Assembly: GCA_025084515.1 (NCBI GenBank)
Contig: JAJAGP010000223.1
Span: 376,001 to 440,000 of the forward strand
DNA length: 64,000 bases
Direction of reading: 5' to 3'
Source: Ancistrus triradiatus
Lineage: Eukaryota; Chordata; Actinopteri; Siluriformes; Loricariidae
Under the pieces are notes generated by a model that saw only the letters and a list, made by a program, of their open reading frames with translations, did no database searches and was not told the origin of the DNA. Shown here piece after piece: positions 35,260 through 46,412 of the stretch (the first letter of the stretch is position 1; every line of letters starts with the position of its first letter). Both the position numbers and the translations under genes were made by a program.

Positions 35260-35443
35260 CAATTTCGAAATTCTTGTTGGAGTGGTTGTTTGCACTTTGA
35301 TTCATGTGTGGGTAGAACCGAATGAGTATCAGTCCCGAGAAGAGTCGATTCAGATTCAAGGTCCTAACAACTCCAGAGTCAATTCCTTACAGAAACTGAA
35401 TCGTCTCACATTCAGTGCGTACAGTGAAGCTATGTCAGCAGCG
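35260..35443 (+). repeat. 'gagtcgattc' dispersed repeat, copy 2
   Basis: It contains 'aagagtcgattcagattcaa', 'gagtcaattccttacag' and 'ctcacattcagtgcgtacag', parallel to copy 1 and ending at the same 'cagcg'. The family is unknown. The 'gagtcgattc' half-palindromes resemble fish DNA transposon ends. Confidence 0.55.
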
Positions 35444-36231
35444 TAAATGTGTAAATGAGCTTAATACGTTTCATTCGGCTCGTGACTGTGTGAATCACAG
35501 AGGGGGTTTGGTAAGGAGTGACTCGTTAACGTTTAAAGTGGCAGTTGCTCAAAAGCGACCGTTCTGAAAACTGCAGTTTAGACAGATGTTTGAGCCTTGT
35601 GGTATTTTGACCAAAACATCACAGATGTTTCTTTGGGACCAGAGAGAGCTGCGTTAGGTCATGGAAATTTCAGTACGAATCATATAATAAGCAACTTCGC
35701 ATTAAGCGATACGTCTGCATTAGGTCATGCGCTCGCTCTCTCTCCTCTCTCTCTCTCTCGCTCTCTCTCTCTGGATGTGTCTGCACCCAGTCATGACTGC
35801 CCTCCTGAAGGTTTGGGGTTACCGGGATGGCCGATCGTACCCCTGTGCCGGCCCTGAGGCATGCAGAGCGAGCGAATGCGTCCTGATTTACACAGTCCGT
35901 CTCGGAGAAGCTAGTGGAGATGTTCCTGTGAGGATCGATGAGCAGCGGGCTGAATAAAGCATGCAGGACACGACTCTATAAATATACATTAAATATTGAT
36001 TAGCTTCGTCCGTCTGCTCTGAGGGGAGAAACAGAACCGAGCAGCAACGCTAATTCATTCCTAAAGCTGCGTTTATCACCGCCCGTCACTTCTGCTTCAG
36101 CTTCAGCTTCAGGTCTGGATATGGACATTTTATAATGCAGGCTTTGTGATCTTAAATGCAGACTGAATTAGATCTGTTATCTAAAGGGGTGATATTTGAA
36201 CTCACACACACACAATGTTTTAATGCAGAAT
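35444..36231. other. Intronic DNA without supported gene
   Basis: One CT tract and otherwise low-copy sequence. 35780-36060 is balanced and repeat-free. Confidence 0.45.
35738..35772 (+). repeat. (CT)n tract
   Basis: Interrupted CT run ('ctctctcctctctctctctc') within single-copy DNA. Confidence 0.85.
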
Positions 36232-36395
36232 GGGGGGTGAGTTAACTGGCAGCACAGGGAACAAGGCGGGAACCAATCCTAGACAGGGCACCAGATCACC
36301 AGGGCACACGCCCCCTCACACTGAGACACTTTAGAGATTAATGTAACTCATGTCTTTAGAATGTGGGAAGAAACCTGCACAGGGAGAACATACTA
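36232..36395 (-). mobile_element. Antisense fragment of the same retroposon-type repeat
   Basis: 'gacagggcaccagatcacca' plus 'gggcacac', then 'catgtctttagaatgtggga' and 'gggagaacatactaaactcc', is the reverse complement of the fish repeat body. The 18-bp minisatellite starts right at its end. Confidence 0.6.
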
Positions 36396-36862
36396 AACTC
36401 CAGTTTCAGTCTAATAGTGAGTTTAATCTAACCTGGGTTTAAACTGTTCTAGAGTTTAAGCTAATCCTGAATTGAATCTGACGCTGAGTTTAATTTGATG
36501 CTGATTTAAATCTGATCCTAGTTTTAGTATGATAGTGAGTTTACTCTAACCTGGGTTTAATCCGACCCTGGAATTAATCTGATCCAGAGGTTAAGTTGAT
36601 CCTGATTTTTATTTGATCTTTGTTTTTATTTGATCCTGATTTAAATCTGATCCAGAGTTTAATCTGATCACATGCTTAATCTAATTCTAGGTTTAATGTA
36701 ATTCTTGGTTTTAACCTGGTCCTGGGTTTAATTTGATGTTGGGTTTGATCTGATCAGGAGTTTCATTTGATCTTATGTTAATATAATCATGGGTTTAAGC
36801 TAATTCTGGTTTTAATCTGATCCTAAATTTTATCTAATCCTGGGTTTAGTCTGATCCTGTAA
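36395..36862 (+). repeat. 18-bp-type minisatellite 'gggtttaatctgatcct'
   Basis: Roughly 25 degenerate monomers of 17-19 bp are present, for example 'gatttaaatctgatcct', 'gagtttaatctgatcac' and 'gggtttagtctgatcct'. The array begins immediately after a fish dispersed repeat (36230-36395) and ends at a normal-complexity boundary. Confidence 0.8.
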
Positions 36863-38294
36863 TGGTTGTTGATACCCTGCACCTAGTGTTTATTGATCGG
36901 TGTTTTGTGACTCGGCGCTCCAATAACTCGGAGTGTTGTTTAGTTTTCCTGTGTTGGATCTGTTCTTTGTGTAGCTGCTGAGCTTCAGATCATTTGTGAT
37001 TCCAGAAATGAGCAGCAGCCGTGATTCTGTGAGCGCAGATACAGAAAGATGGAATAAAACAGGAGGGAGAGAGACGGAGGAACAGAGCAAAGGATTTAAA
37101 CACGATTTATTTATTATACTGGAGCAAAAAGGAAAGAAGAGTCTCACCGTCAGACCCTCTGTCTCTGTCTGTCTCTTTTTGGCTCGTTTTGGCGCTCTCT
37201 CTCTCTCTCTCTCTCTCAGACGGCACCGGTTAGCTTTTACAGAAGAACATATGCAGACAGTCGAAGGTCAAAGCTGAAGCTTCTTGGCAGCGTGGCATCT
37301 TCTGAAATAACGCAGTCAGACCTCGCAATCTGAACGTAGCGACTCCGGATAACGAATATCCATCCTTACCTCATTCCTGCATCAGAATTTATTAGGACGC
37401 CTTTTAATGGAAATAAGCTCGGAACCTCTCCTCCATCTTTCATGAGGAGGCTTAATTAGTGTCATTACCTTCACCTGATCAGGAGAAGATCTTCCACAGT
37501 CGCCATTTCAAGCCGAGTCGAGTCCCGTGATGCGTTTGTTTGTATTCCGGTTAAAGTTGGATAAAAGTGGAACATTTGGTCCGTCATGCCGGCACGAGAT
37601 AAACATCTGTCAGAGACTGGTTAAATATTTAAAGCTCTGGGTTTCTTGAACACAAATCATGCCATCAGATTTGGGTTTCTTTGAGAGAGCTGAGATCTAG
37701 ACAGGCCGTCACTCAGCTCGGCGGTCCAGCTCGCCGCTGCTCTCTCTCATCTTCGTCCCAGAAGCAAATCTTTTGCAGACGAAACATCAGAAACCTGTCA
37801 GAGCAGCCCGCATTATTCACACATGCGATCGAGCGGCAGATTTAGCTCATCGTCCCGGATCTGAACCATAAGCTGCGAGGAGATCTGATAGGTTGCCATG
37901 TTGGTAGCTCACGCCCAGTGAGCGTTAATTTGGCAACCCTACATTGAAGCATTGAAGAGTTTGTGTAGCGTTCTGACAGCTTACAAACAGTGCTGTTGCA
38001 CGCAGTGCTTGTGTTTTCCAATAGGGGTGTCCGATACGCATCGGCCACGAAAAGTTATTTGAAAAGACGGATGTTGCCCTAAAGACGTTGCAAATTGGTT
38101 GCCATTAAAGTTCTCTCGATGGCTGACTCGTTTCAACGAGATTACAAAGAATATGGAAAGCCTCAGGGGTCAGCTGAGCATGACAGAACTAAAGCAGCCA
38201 AAGAAAGTGCCTTAGGACAAGAAAAGCGATGCCAAGACAGGGTAACGTAAGGCCGACATCTTCGGGTCTGTCTCAAACCCTACTGATCTGGCAC
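36863..38294. other. Intronic DNA without supported gene
   Basis: 37260-37760 is repeat-poor. 37884-37935 contains 'ggttgccatgttgg' and 'ttggcaacccta', a possible decayed pair of MITE-like ends. 38010-38260 may be a decayed transposon interior, with no clear frame. Confidence 0.45.
37193..37218 (+). repeat. (CT)n microsatellite
   Basis: Thirteen CT units. Nearby open frames are chance. Confidence 0.9.
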
Positions 38295-38710
38295 TAGCTC
38301 AGTTGCTTATTAAGTTGTTTATTCAATTATCCTTAGATTTAAAGTCATACGGTGATGCTGGAGAACATACCTACTACTCATAAGCTGTTCATCGGATCAA
38401 ATCTGGATTGCTGAACATTTAATCTTGATTTTTAATAATTACCAAATAATTCTGTGTTATGTGCTAAAAAAGCATGACAAATTCACACATACTCAATGCA
38501 ATAGTTATTTATTGTGTGTCTGACCCTTTTCGTCTTCCATAATCCTTATTTGGTTGTCGCTGATAACGTATAAATTTATTAAGTAATACATTAAATCTAT
38601 CTTATGTGCTAAAAAGTATCTGCACCAAAAATGCCAACATTACAATAGTTATTTATCGCTCCTCAGCAACCAGTCTGACCCTTTTCATCTTCCATATTCC
38701 GTATTGTGGG
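38295..38710 (+). repeat. Dispersed repeat with internal duplication, copy 1
   Basis: 'atgtgctaaaaa' recurs at 38460 and 38604 and the 'tctgacccttttc.tcttcc' block at about 38519 and 38674. The copy is therefore itself a tandem pair of about 145-155 bp units. It aligns along its length with the 40.24 kb copy, both starting at 'agctcagttgcttatt / gctcagtcgcttatt'. Confidence 0.7.
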
Positions 38711-38984
38711 CAGCAGTTTAAGTAGGCAGCTTTCCAACGGATGTCCATCCTCATAAGACACAATTTTAATTGTTTTAATTCTCGACAAGCAGCAGTTAGG
38801 CCTCGAAATTGAATTAGATGAGCATCTGATCCTGCATGATTGGATTTCAGGATGAAACGACGTGCATAACTCCTGTAAATAAACAACTTTATAAATCTTT
38901 AGTTTAAAAATGTAAAATGTCAAAACTTCAGTAGTTCAGCTAAACATTTTTTACACAAGCATACAATCTGCCTTTGCTTAACCT

Positions 38985-39112
38985 CAGGGTTGCCAGATCC
39001 CACTATAGACATAAGCACCGCTTATAATTATAATCTCACTTGTTTTGGGCTTTTCCATAGACCCTATGGAAAAGCCCAAAACAAGTGACAATAAGAGGAC
39101 CTGGCAACCGTG
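38985..39112. mobile_element. Hairpin MITE with 'ggttgccagatcc' terminal repeats
   Basis: The outer inverted repeats are 'cagggttgccagatcc' (38985-39000) and 'ggacctggcaaccgtg' (39097-39112). Inside lies a perfect 24-bp inverted repeat, 39037-39060 and 39064-39087, separated by only three bases. The 128-bp size, outer termini and foldback structure fit a non-autonomous DNA transposon. The superfamily is not assigned. Confidence 0.65.
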
Positions 39113-40240
39113 TTTAAATCAATTTGGAAATCTAGGGTTATGATACTGCAAATAAAATGGTATTTATTGTGGTTTTATGACCAAATAAGAAACCAAATGG
39201 ACCAGCAGAGAGAACACCAGAGAATAGATTGTTTTTTAAAAGTTTGGCATACATTGCATCATGGGTTTTACCTCAGAGGTGTTCAATTCTTCTTTAAAAT
39301 TCGGCCAAAGTAAGTAAAGCAGCATTTTTAAGGTCTAAGAACTGGGACAGCCTTTTTGTTGTGCCTACTATGATGTAAAATGCTGATAAGTTTTGAGACA
39401 GAAACAAAGACAGAGTGTCTGCATTAAACTGAGCCTTTGTGTTAAAGTTTTGGCACCCCTGCTCAAGCTCGGACCCTCAACAGAAGTGAAAAGTGGATGC
39501 AAACTGAGACATAAATGTGATGTTTGTTTGTTTGTTTTTCTATACGTAAGATCAAATTATTAGACCCATCAAACCTCGGGCGTGAAAGGCTGATATTTTC
39601 GAGTTGGCACGTTGGCACAAACAAAACCAGCAGGCGCTCCTCGGTGCTGTTTACGTTAACGATGGCGGGAGGAGGAAGCCTCGGCGAAAGTGGCGTCTGC
39701 TAATGAAAATGCACTGAAGCGGGTTAAAGGAAACGATTGTGTTTTGGCAGCCGAGGAGAGCGAGAGAGAGTGAGAGAGAGAGTGAGAGTGTGATAGAGAG
39801 TGTCACCTCCTCATTTGCATCCCACGTATTTAATACGAGTTTCTGCCTGGAATGCAGATGCTACACGGAGAGAAGAAAAGAGAGAGAGTTATTTCTGTCT
39901 CCACGCTCTCTCTCCTTCCACATCTGCTGCTGCTTTCTCACCAGCGCTCGCTCGCTCGTTTCGCTTTCGCGCAGGACGGGATTTCACGGAGCCGATCTCG
40001 GATCCGTCTCGCTAATTACCGGCTTTAATTAGACGCGGACGCTTGCGCAGGTGTGCGGATCTCCAGCTGAGGAGAATTTGAGATGCATCTATTTATTTCC
40101 ATCTCACAGAGCGTGATCGTGTTCTGGAACAAAAGAACGCACACTGTTTTCAAACTTACATGGGTTTGAGCCGAACCCCTTGTTCACGTCGCATCCCGAA
40201 TCCACCGGGCCTGAAGAGGGCGATGGTCTGTCACGAGGCA
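39113..40240. other. Intronic DNA, partly repeat-poor
   Basis: 39560-40060 is CpG-bearing and repeat-poor apart from a short (GA)n at 39755-39805. It could be regulatory. No exon was recognised. Confidence 0.45.
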
Positions 40241-40695
40241 TTGCTCAGTCGCTTATTGAGTCCTTTAAGCTTAGATATAGAGAAGTCATACGGCGATGTG
40301 GAGAACATGCCAAACTGCTCATAAGCTAGATGTTCAAACCTGGATCAAACCTGGATTAATTACTACATTAAATCTGTACCATGTGCTGAAAAGCATCACA
40401 GACTCGTACAAACTCAATGCAGTAGTTGTTTATTGTTCCTTATTGTTCCTGTCTGACCCTATTCGTCCTCCATATTTCTTATTTGGTTGCTTCTGAAGTT
40501 GCATGGCAGCAACACATTAACATTTAATCTTAAAATTTTATAATTATTACATTAAATCCATCATATGTGCTAAAAAGTATCAGCACCACAAACCCCAACA
40601 TTATAGTAGTTCATTGCTCCTCAGCACCCTGTCGGACCCATTTCCTCTTCCACATTCCTTATATGGTTGTTGCTTCCTGTTCTTATTAAACAGAT
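40241..40695 (+). repeat. Dispersed repeat with internal duplication, copy 2
   Basis: 'atgtgct' falls at 40381 and 40565 and the 'gtc.gaccc.att.c.tc' block at 40451 and 40631, giving an internal duplication of about 180 bp. It shares order, orientation and boundaries with 38295-38710. No coding frame is evident. Confidence 0.7.
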
Positions 40696-43600
40696 TGTGC
40701 CTTAGTTTACATTTTCCTTACTGGGTCACAGCTTCATGAGCACATTGTTGTTAATTTAATCCCTCGGTTCTTCTCTCTTAGTTCCGTTATGGACTGTGGT
40801 CTCTGTTTATGTCCCAACCTGCATTTACGTATCGTTTGCACGCAGTTGTCTTGTGAAAATACGTTTCATATTTATATTTACGTTACAGTAACATAAACCA
40901 TTTTGTTCAACGACCTGTTTCACAGAAAGAAAGGAAACTTCGTAACATGACGTGTTTTAACGGATGCTGTTTGTCCTTGTTGCTGTCCTATGGTGTAACT
41001 GTAAGAGTTTAAAAAAAGGCAGTTGAGTTCTTAAGATAGTAATTCAGTCAGAAAAAAACCCTCTTAAACCACACAGAAAACATAATGCGGCAAAACGTAG
41101 GCACGGCGGCGGAAGCTGTACTGAAGCCTTATACTTAAGAAAAAGTAGAGATACTGCTAACTCCAATTACACTCCAGGACTTGTTTTAAACGTACTGATG
41201 TATTAGGGGCCATGTAGTATCGTTCTATAGTTACATTCCGATTTTTTTGCGAATATAGTGCTTGTGAAAGGTAAACAATTTCCACCTTAGCATGAAAAGC
41301 CAAGATTGCGATACAGCAGGATTTTATTTATACGTACACGACCTTATGTCACTGAATAAACAAACAGTTGGTGTGTGGCGTCAGTGTTACCAACGAACCC
41401 CTTAACTTTATCCTCTGTGTTTTCCTGGTCAGTTTATCATGAGCTGCTTCTCTCTCTCTTTCTGTGCAGTTCTATGTATAGAATTAATCTCATTTTCTAA
41501 AACGGAACCATCTCACAGCTGCCCGATATTAAACCGAACCTCTACAGAGATCAATAGTCCTCGTAGCGTTCGATAACAGAGCGGAGCTAATGGTGGATTC
41601 ATACTGACCATCGAGTCAAGCGTCAATACCCGAGTAATGTTCGTATGGTTAATAAATAATAACATTTATCTGACGTGTAATGGAGTAATGAGGAATCTCT
41701 AACGATGAGGAACCTGAAGAGGAACCCGTGACCCCCCCGTACCCACGGAGGTGTGTTTGGCGAAGGTCTAACATGACCTGTCAGGCAGGAAGCGTGTGGC
41801 TCTGCCACCCTGACTGACAGGATGATGATATTTCTTCTAGTGTCTCCGTCTTCTCCTCTCTCTCTCTCTCCTCATTAAATCGGGGCTGAGTGGGAGAGAT
41901 TCTGTCTCTCATGCTGCTAATATAAACACCGAGCAGAATCAGGATGAACCTGGGCACCCAGAGTGGCATAAATATGGTCTGATGTCTTGCAGGCATCTGC
42001 CTGAAATACGAGCCTAAAGAGCCTAAAGAGTCTTGGTCCTCTGGAGCTTCAGGTCCCTTTGTCTGTGTCGTCAGGCACTGGGCTCCTTCTTGGAAACTTC
42101 GTAACTGAGAGCCCTCACCATGAGGAGGCAGGGTTTCACAGGGTGGCACATTAGCACTCGTAATCCGAATATGATCCCAATAACCTTGGATTTTATTTCA
42201 AAGCTTCCTGAGATCTGTGGAAAGTCCAGATGTTTCAGGTCTCTTAATGGCAGGTGCCATAGAGAAGTCCAGAATCGATAGGTACAACGTTTGGGGCATT
42301 ATCGGGTCTTGGTTTTCTTATTCACCTTATTAGCTGGCGCACGTTGGCCGTTTCTAGATCCCGAGAGTCGTCTCTGAATGAAGTATCGCCTTTTCTGCAT
42401 TCAGACGAAACGGTCCAGAAGACCTGACCCTCTCCTCCCGTTCACACCTGGGAGAAACAAACAGCGGCTCCTCCAGACCCTCTCGCCACTAATTGGCCAC
42501 ACGTCTGGCATACAAATGTTGGCATAAACGGCCTGGCGTCTCGTAATTAACCACAGAGAGTCTGGAGATGCGTCCTTTCCACTTCACAGGAGGTTTCGGG
42601 TTGCTCTCGGAGAGCGGGAGTTCGGGAGGTAAAGGGTCTCGGCAGGGGGACGGAGGCGCTGTGGATGGTAATCATGTCGAATCCAAACCTCCCGAGCGCA
42701 GACGCACACCTTGAATATATCATTCTCGTGCAACCTGAATGCTAATTAGAGAGCAGAGATTGAATTTGGATGAGTGGTGTGCCCCGAGGAAGAGGACGGA
42801 CTATCGAGGTGCTTTTATCCTTCCGGCCTGAGGCTGGATCTAACAGGGTTTGTGAAGGTTGGAATATTTTAAAGAAAACAGGATAAAGTAAAGGTCCTGC
42901 CATCGTTCTGGCTCTCAGAGCTGCTCTCCACCTGCTCTGCCTCCCTCAGGTAAGAAGCAGTAATTAAAAGTTCATTACAAGTCGATTGGTGGTGGTTTAA
43001 TGACGTGGAGTTGGGCAGCGGTTCATTCGGTGGCTCCAGGAGAACTTTAAGAGCATCTTGAGTGTAAAGAGGAGGGCAGTCATGGAGAACTTTTTTCGAA
43101 ATGGAGATCTAGTTCCATACGTTCTCCTTTCTTCTACCCAGTACAGATGGAGAGATTCAGTGCCGGGTTTGTGGAAACTCCTGATTTGGATCTACACTTC
43201 TATGATGCCGTTTTTGTTCACTAGCACCAGCTTTCTTGGTTTTCTGTTCAGTTTCTGATCTCTTTGTGAGCATTCACAGGTTTACCTCCCACTTGTGCCA
43301 GGTACTTCTCAGGATTGGGCGCTTGGTGTATTGACCAAGACATCTATAGTCCCGCTGTGCCACCACAGCCCCGGATTAGATTTGGATAAACCTTCGTGCC
43401 ACATTTGAGCCTCCACAGTCCTGATTTGCTTACTGGATCGAAACTATTTTGCAAGCATTTCTTGGCCTTTCTCAGCCCCCATAATGAAGCCTAGTGAAGT
43501 TGCTGAAAGCTCATTACTTTTTAAATGAGGTCTGTGCTAAAGAGGAGAAGCGCTGAGAGCTCCGTGCCATCTGAAAGGGCACAGCCCAATGGAGAACGGA

Positions 43601-44034
43601 GGCAAGGGAGGAGGAGGAGATGCGTCGTGTTTTTTCGTGTTTTCTTTTCTCCCTTTATCACGCTGACAGCAATCTGTTAATTAAGCGACCTAATGGCTGT
43701 AATTGCGCCCGTTGGCGGCCCCAGCTGCCGAGGTAATGCCAGGTTTTTCGGCGGCAGCCAGTGTTCAGCTGTCGCCGAGGTGAGGGCTCTCCAGCCCTGG
43801 CACGCAGGGGGTCTGTTTGACTCGTATGGCAGCAGCTGCTCCGAGCCTTTTGCCTTGATGCCAGGCTGTGCCCTCACCTTATCTGGCGCCGGGAGTTCCT
43901 GCAGAGCGCCCGAGCAGGTGCGTCCTAACAAAAGCAGCACTTTCGGACTTCTTGCCCACGCTTGGCATCCTAATTAGCATTTTGGCACCAAAAATGGGTG
44001 CGAGGATTAACCCACGGGGACGACCTCACAGTCC
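40696..44034. other. Mostly repeat-poor intronic DNA
   Basis: 40825-40860 carries the 33-base match to the antisense coding-like fragment at 2.65 kb. 42300-42860 and 43480-43980 are the cleanest candidate conserved non-coding segments. The open frames at 43677-43977 on both strands mirror each other and show no domain. Confidence 0.45.
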
Positions 44035-44140
44035 AGAGGATTTGCTGTTCTGCTTGAGCAATCTACAACCAAAAACTTTGGCAGAGATGAGATTTGAACT
44101 CGAAACCTACTGATTAGTAGTCTGCTGAGCCACCTTGGCA
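44035..44140 (+). mobile_element. 3' fragment of a related dispersed repeat
   Basis: The sequence 'ctgcttgagcaatctacaac' is followed by 'ggcagagatgagatttgaac' and 'tgctgagccacc'. This matches the 3' half of the 29.1 kb repeat type. The 5' part is absent or unrecognisable. Confidence 0.5.
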
Positions 44141-45324
44141 GTGCCAAGACGCAAATGTGACCCAAAAGGCTTGGGTTAAGCCTGTATTATGTTGTGCCTG
44201 TATAAGTGTGGGCGCAGTAACTCAATTAGGTACAGAAAGGAATGCATGGCCAGGTGGGTTAGTTGGTAACATCTCTACCGTGCAGCATTTATTTATTCAG
44301 CACCCATAATATGCCAAAGTAACAATTAGGTTTTGGCACACAAAGTTATTCGCATCGTGAAAAGATAAACAAAGCCCAGAATGTAGGATTGGCAGGATGG
44401 TGGCGTTCCTGCTGTCAGGGTTTTATCTCTCCTGATAAAGTGCATCTTCGTCGTCTTTATTCATGCCTGAAAGATTGCAAAATAAACCTGGCGGGCAAAA
44501 TAAAGGAATCGTCAGCTTCACCAGCTGCGAAGAAAAGCTACAGATCGGCTCGCGCGAGGTAGGAGGAGGGTGGAGGACAGTTCATCGGCTGTCCGTCACA
44601 TTCAGCGCCGACACACAGCGGAAAAACCGTCAGCAGTGGCGTGTGCTTTCGTATTAATAATGCAGGACGCCGGTGGAGCTTCGGCGTGTGCTAGCTGGGG
44701 AATTTGGTCACATCAGGTGCATGAATTCTTTACGCGATGTTTCCCATCCACCTTCTGAATCCACCTACTGAATAATGAAGATCTCAGATGTTAGCTCTGC
44801 TGGCTTGGAGGTAATTTCGGGTAAGTGAATTTCAGGAAAGTTTACGAAGCCTACCACTTTCGAAGTAACTGTGACCAGGATTAGTGGAGACAAAACTGGA
44901 GCTTTCACCTTCCGCCTCCCTAATCCGACCCACAGCGGTGCATCTGGATCGAATCATCTTACTAAACATCTGGAGTAAAAGTTGCTGAGCTCTTAGGATC
45001 TGAACTGCACTGGTTATTTTTGAAGATCTCACGTCTTCGAGCAAAGTGCCGGTGCTCTGAGCGGACGCAGATTTCCGAGCTGTAATACGCGTCCTTCCCT
45101 GTGCCTGTTCGAGCCATGAAAGCTTTCGGTCCTTTCATCATGAGAACGATTCTCTATTGAACCACAGCAAGGATGAATGAAAAGGTTTGTACAGAGCGCC
45201 CGGCGTTTCTCCACTCGGCCGTGAGGACCAGCTACAAGCTTTCAAAATGAGAAAGAAAGAAAGAGCAGACGGTTCAGAACTCACAAGATCTCACACCAGG
45301 AGGGAAAAATAGAGGAACCAACAA
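44141..45324. other. Intronic DNA without supported gene
   Basis: 44400-44760 is repeat-poor. Frames of up to 70 codons have no recognisable content. Confidence 0.45.
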
Positions 45325-46412
45325 CAACCTATAATCTCTCGTCTCTGATACTTTAGCTCTGATGTGTAATCTCTCATCTCTAAATTTTAATCTCTAATCT
45401 TTCATCTCAGCTCTTCTAATCTCTGTTCTTTTATCTTTGATCTCTAAACTATAATTCTAGTCTCTGATTGTTAGTACATGTAATGTATTACCTCTGATCT
45501 TCAAGTTGATCTAATCTCTGGTCTGTAATCTTAAATCCATAGTTATCTCTAATCTGTAGTTCTCTGATCACTAATCTCTCACATCGAGTCTCTTACTCTC
45601 TGGTTTCTAATCTTTGATCTTTGATCTAAACTTTTATCTCCATTCTGCAGTCTCTAATATCTAATCTCTAGTCCCTAATCTAATCTCTGACCTTTTAGTC
45701 TTTGATCTTTAGTGCAGTCTCTGATATTTTAGCTCCAGTTTCTCAACTCCATATCTGACCTGATCTCTAATCTCTGATCTCAAATCCGTAGTTTCTGATC
45801 TTTGATAGCGACTCTCTTATAGTATCTGATCTTTAGTCTGTAATCTAATCTCTAATTTCTAATATGTAATTTGAGCTTTCTAGTCTTTCTTAGCTCTGGT
45901 CTGTAGTCCCAGTCTCTGACATTTCATCTAATTTCTAACCTAATCTCTGATCTTTAATCTCTAACCTCTACTCCCTTTGTCTAATTTGTAGTCTCTAATC
46001 CCTAATCCCTAATCTAATCTCTGACCTTTTAATCTGTTATCTTTAATCAGGTCTCTGATATTTTAGCTCTGGTCTCCAATCTCTAACCTCTAATCTAATG
46101 TCTGATGTCTGATCTCTAATCTCAGGTTTCTAATCTACTCGCTAACCTTATCTCTGATCTTTGATTTCTACTCTCTTATCTCTATTTGTAGTCGCTGATC
46201 TCTAGGCTCTAATCTAATTTCTCAACTCTAAATTCTGACATGTAATCTCAGGTCTCTGATCTTTAATCTCTAATCTTTCATCACTAATTTCTGGTATTTA
46301 ATGTTTAATCTCTGATCCCTAAGATCAGAACCTTTGACCTTGAGTCTTATCTCTGGTCTCTAATCTAACCTATAAACTCTGATTGCTATTCTATCATTTC
46401 TGATCTGCAGTT
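45325..46412 (+). repeat. 1.1 kb pyrimidine-rich 'atctct' array
   Basis: This is a long degenerate array of 'taatctctgatctttaatct'-type units with no constant period, best described as variable 6-12 bp steps around 'atctct'. One strand is strongly pyrimidine-rich. It contains no gene. Confidence 0.85.

Noticed and set aside
43677..43977. Mirrored 87/94-codon frames as an exon
   Set aside because: Both strands are open over the same bases, which points to composition. It is kept only as a candidate conserved non-coding segment.
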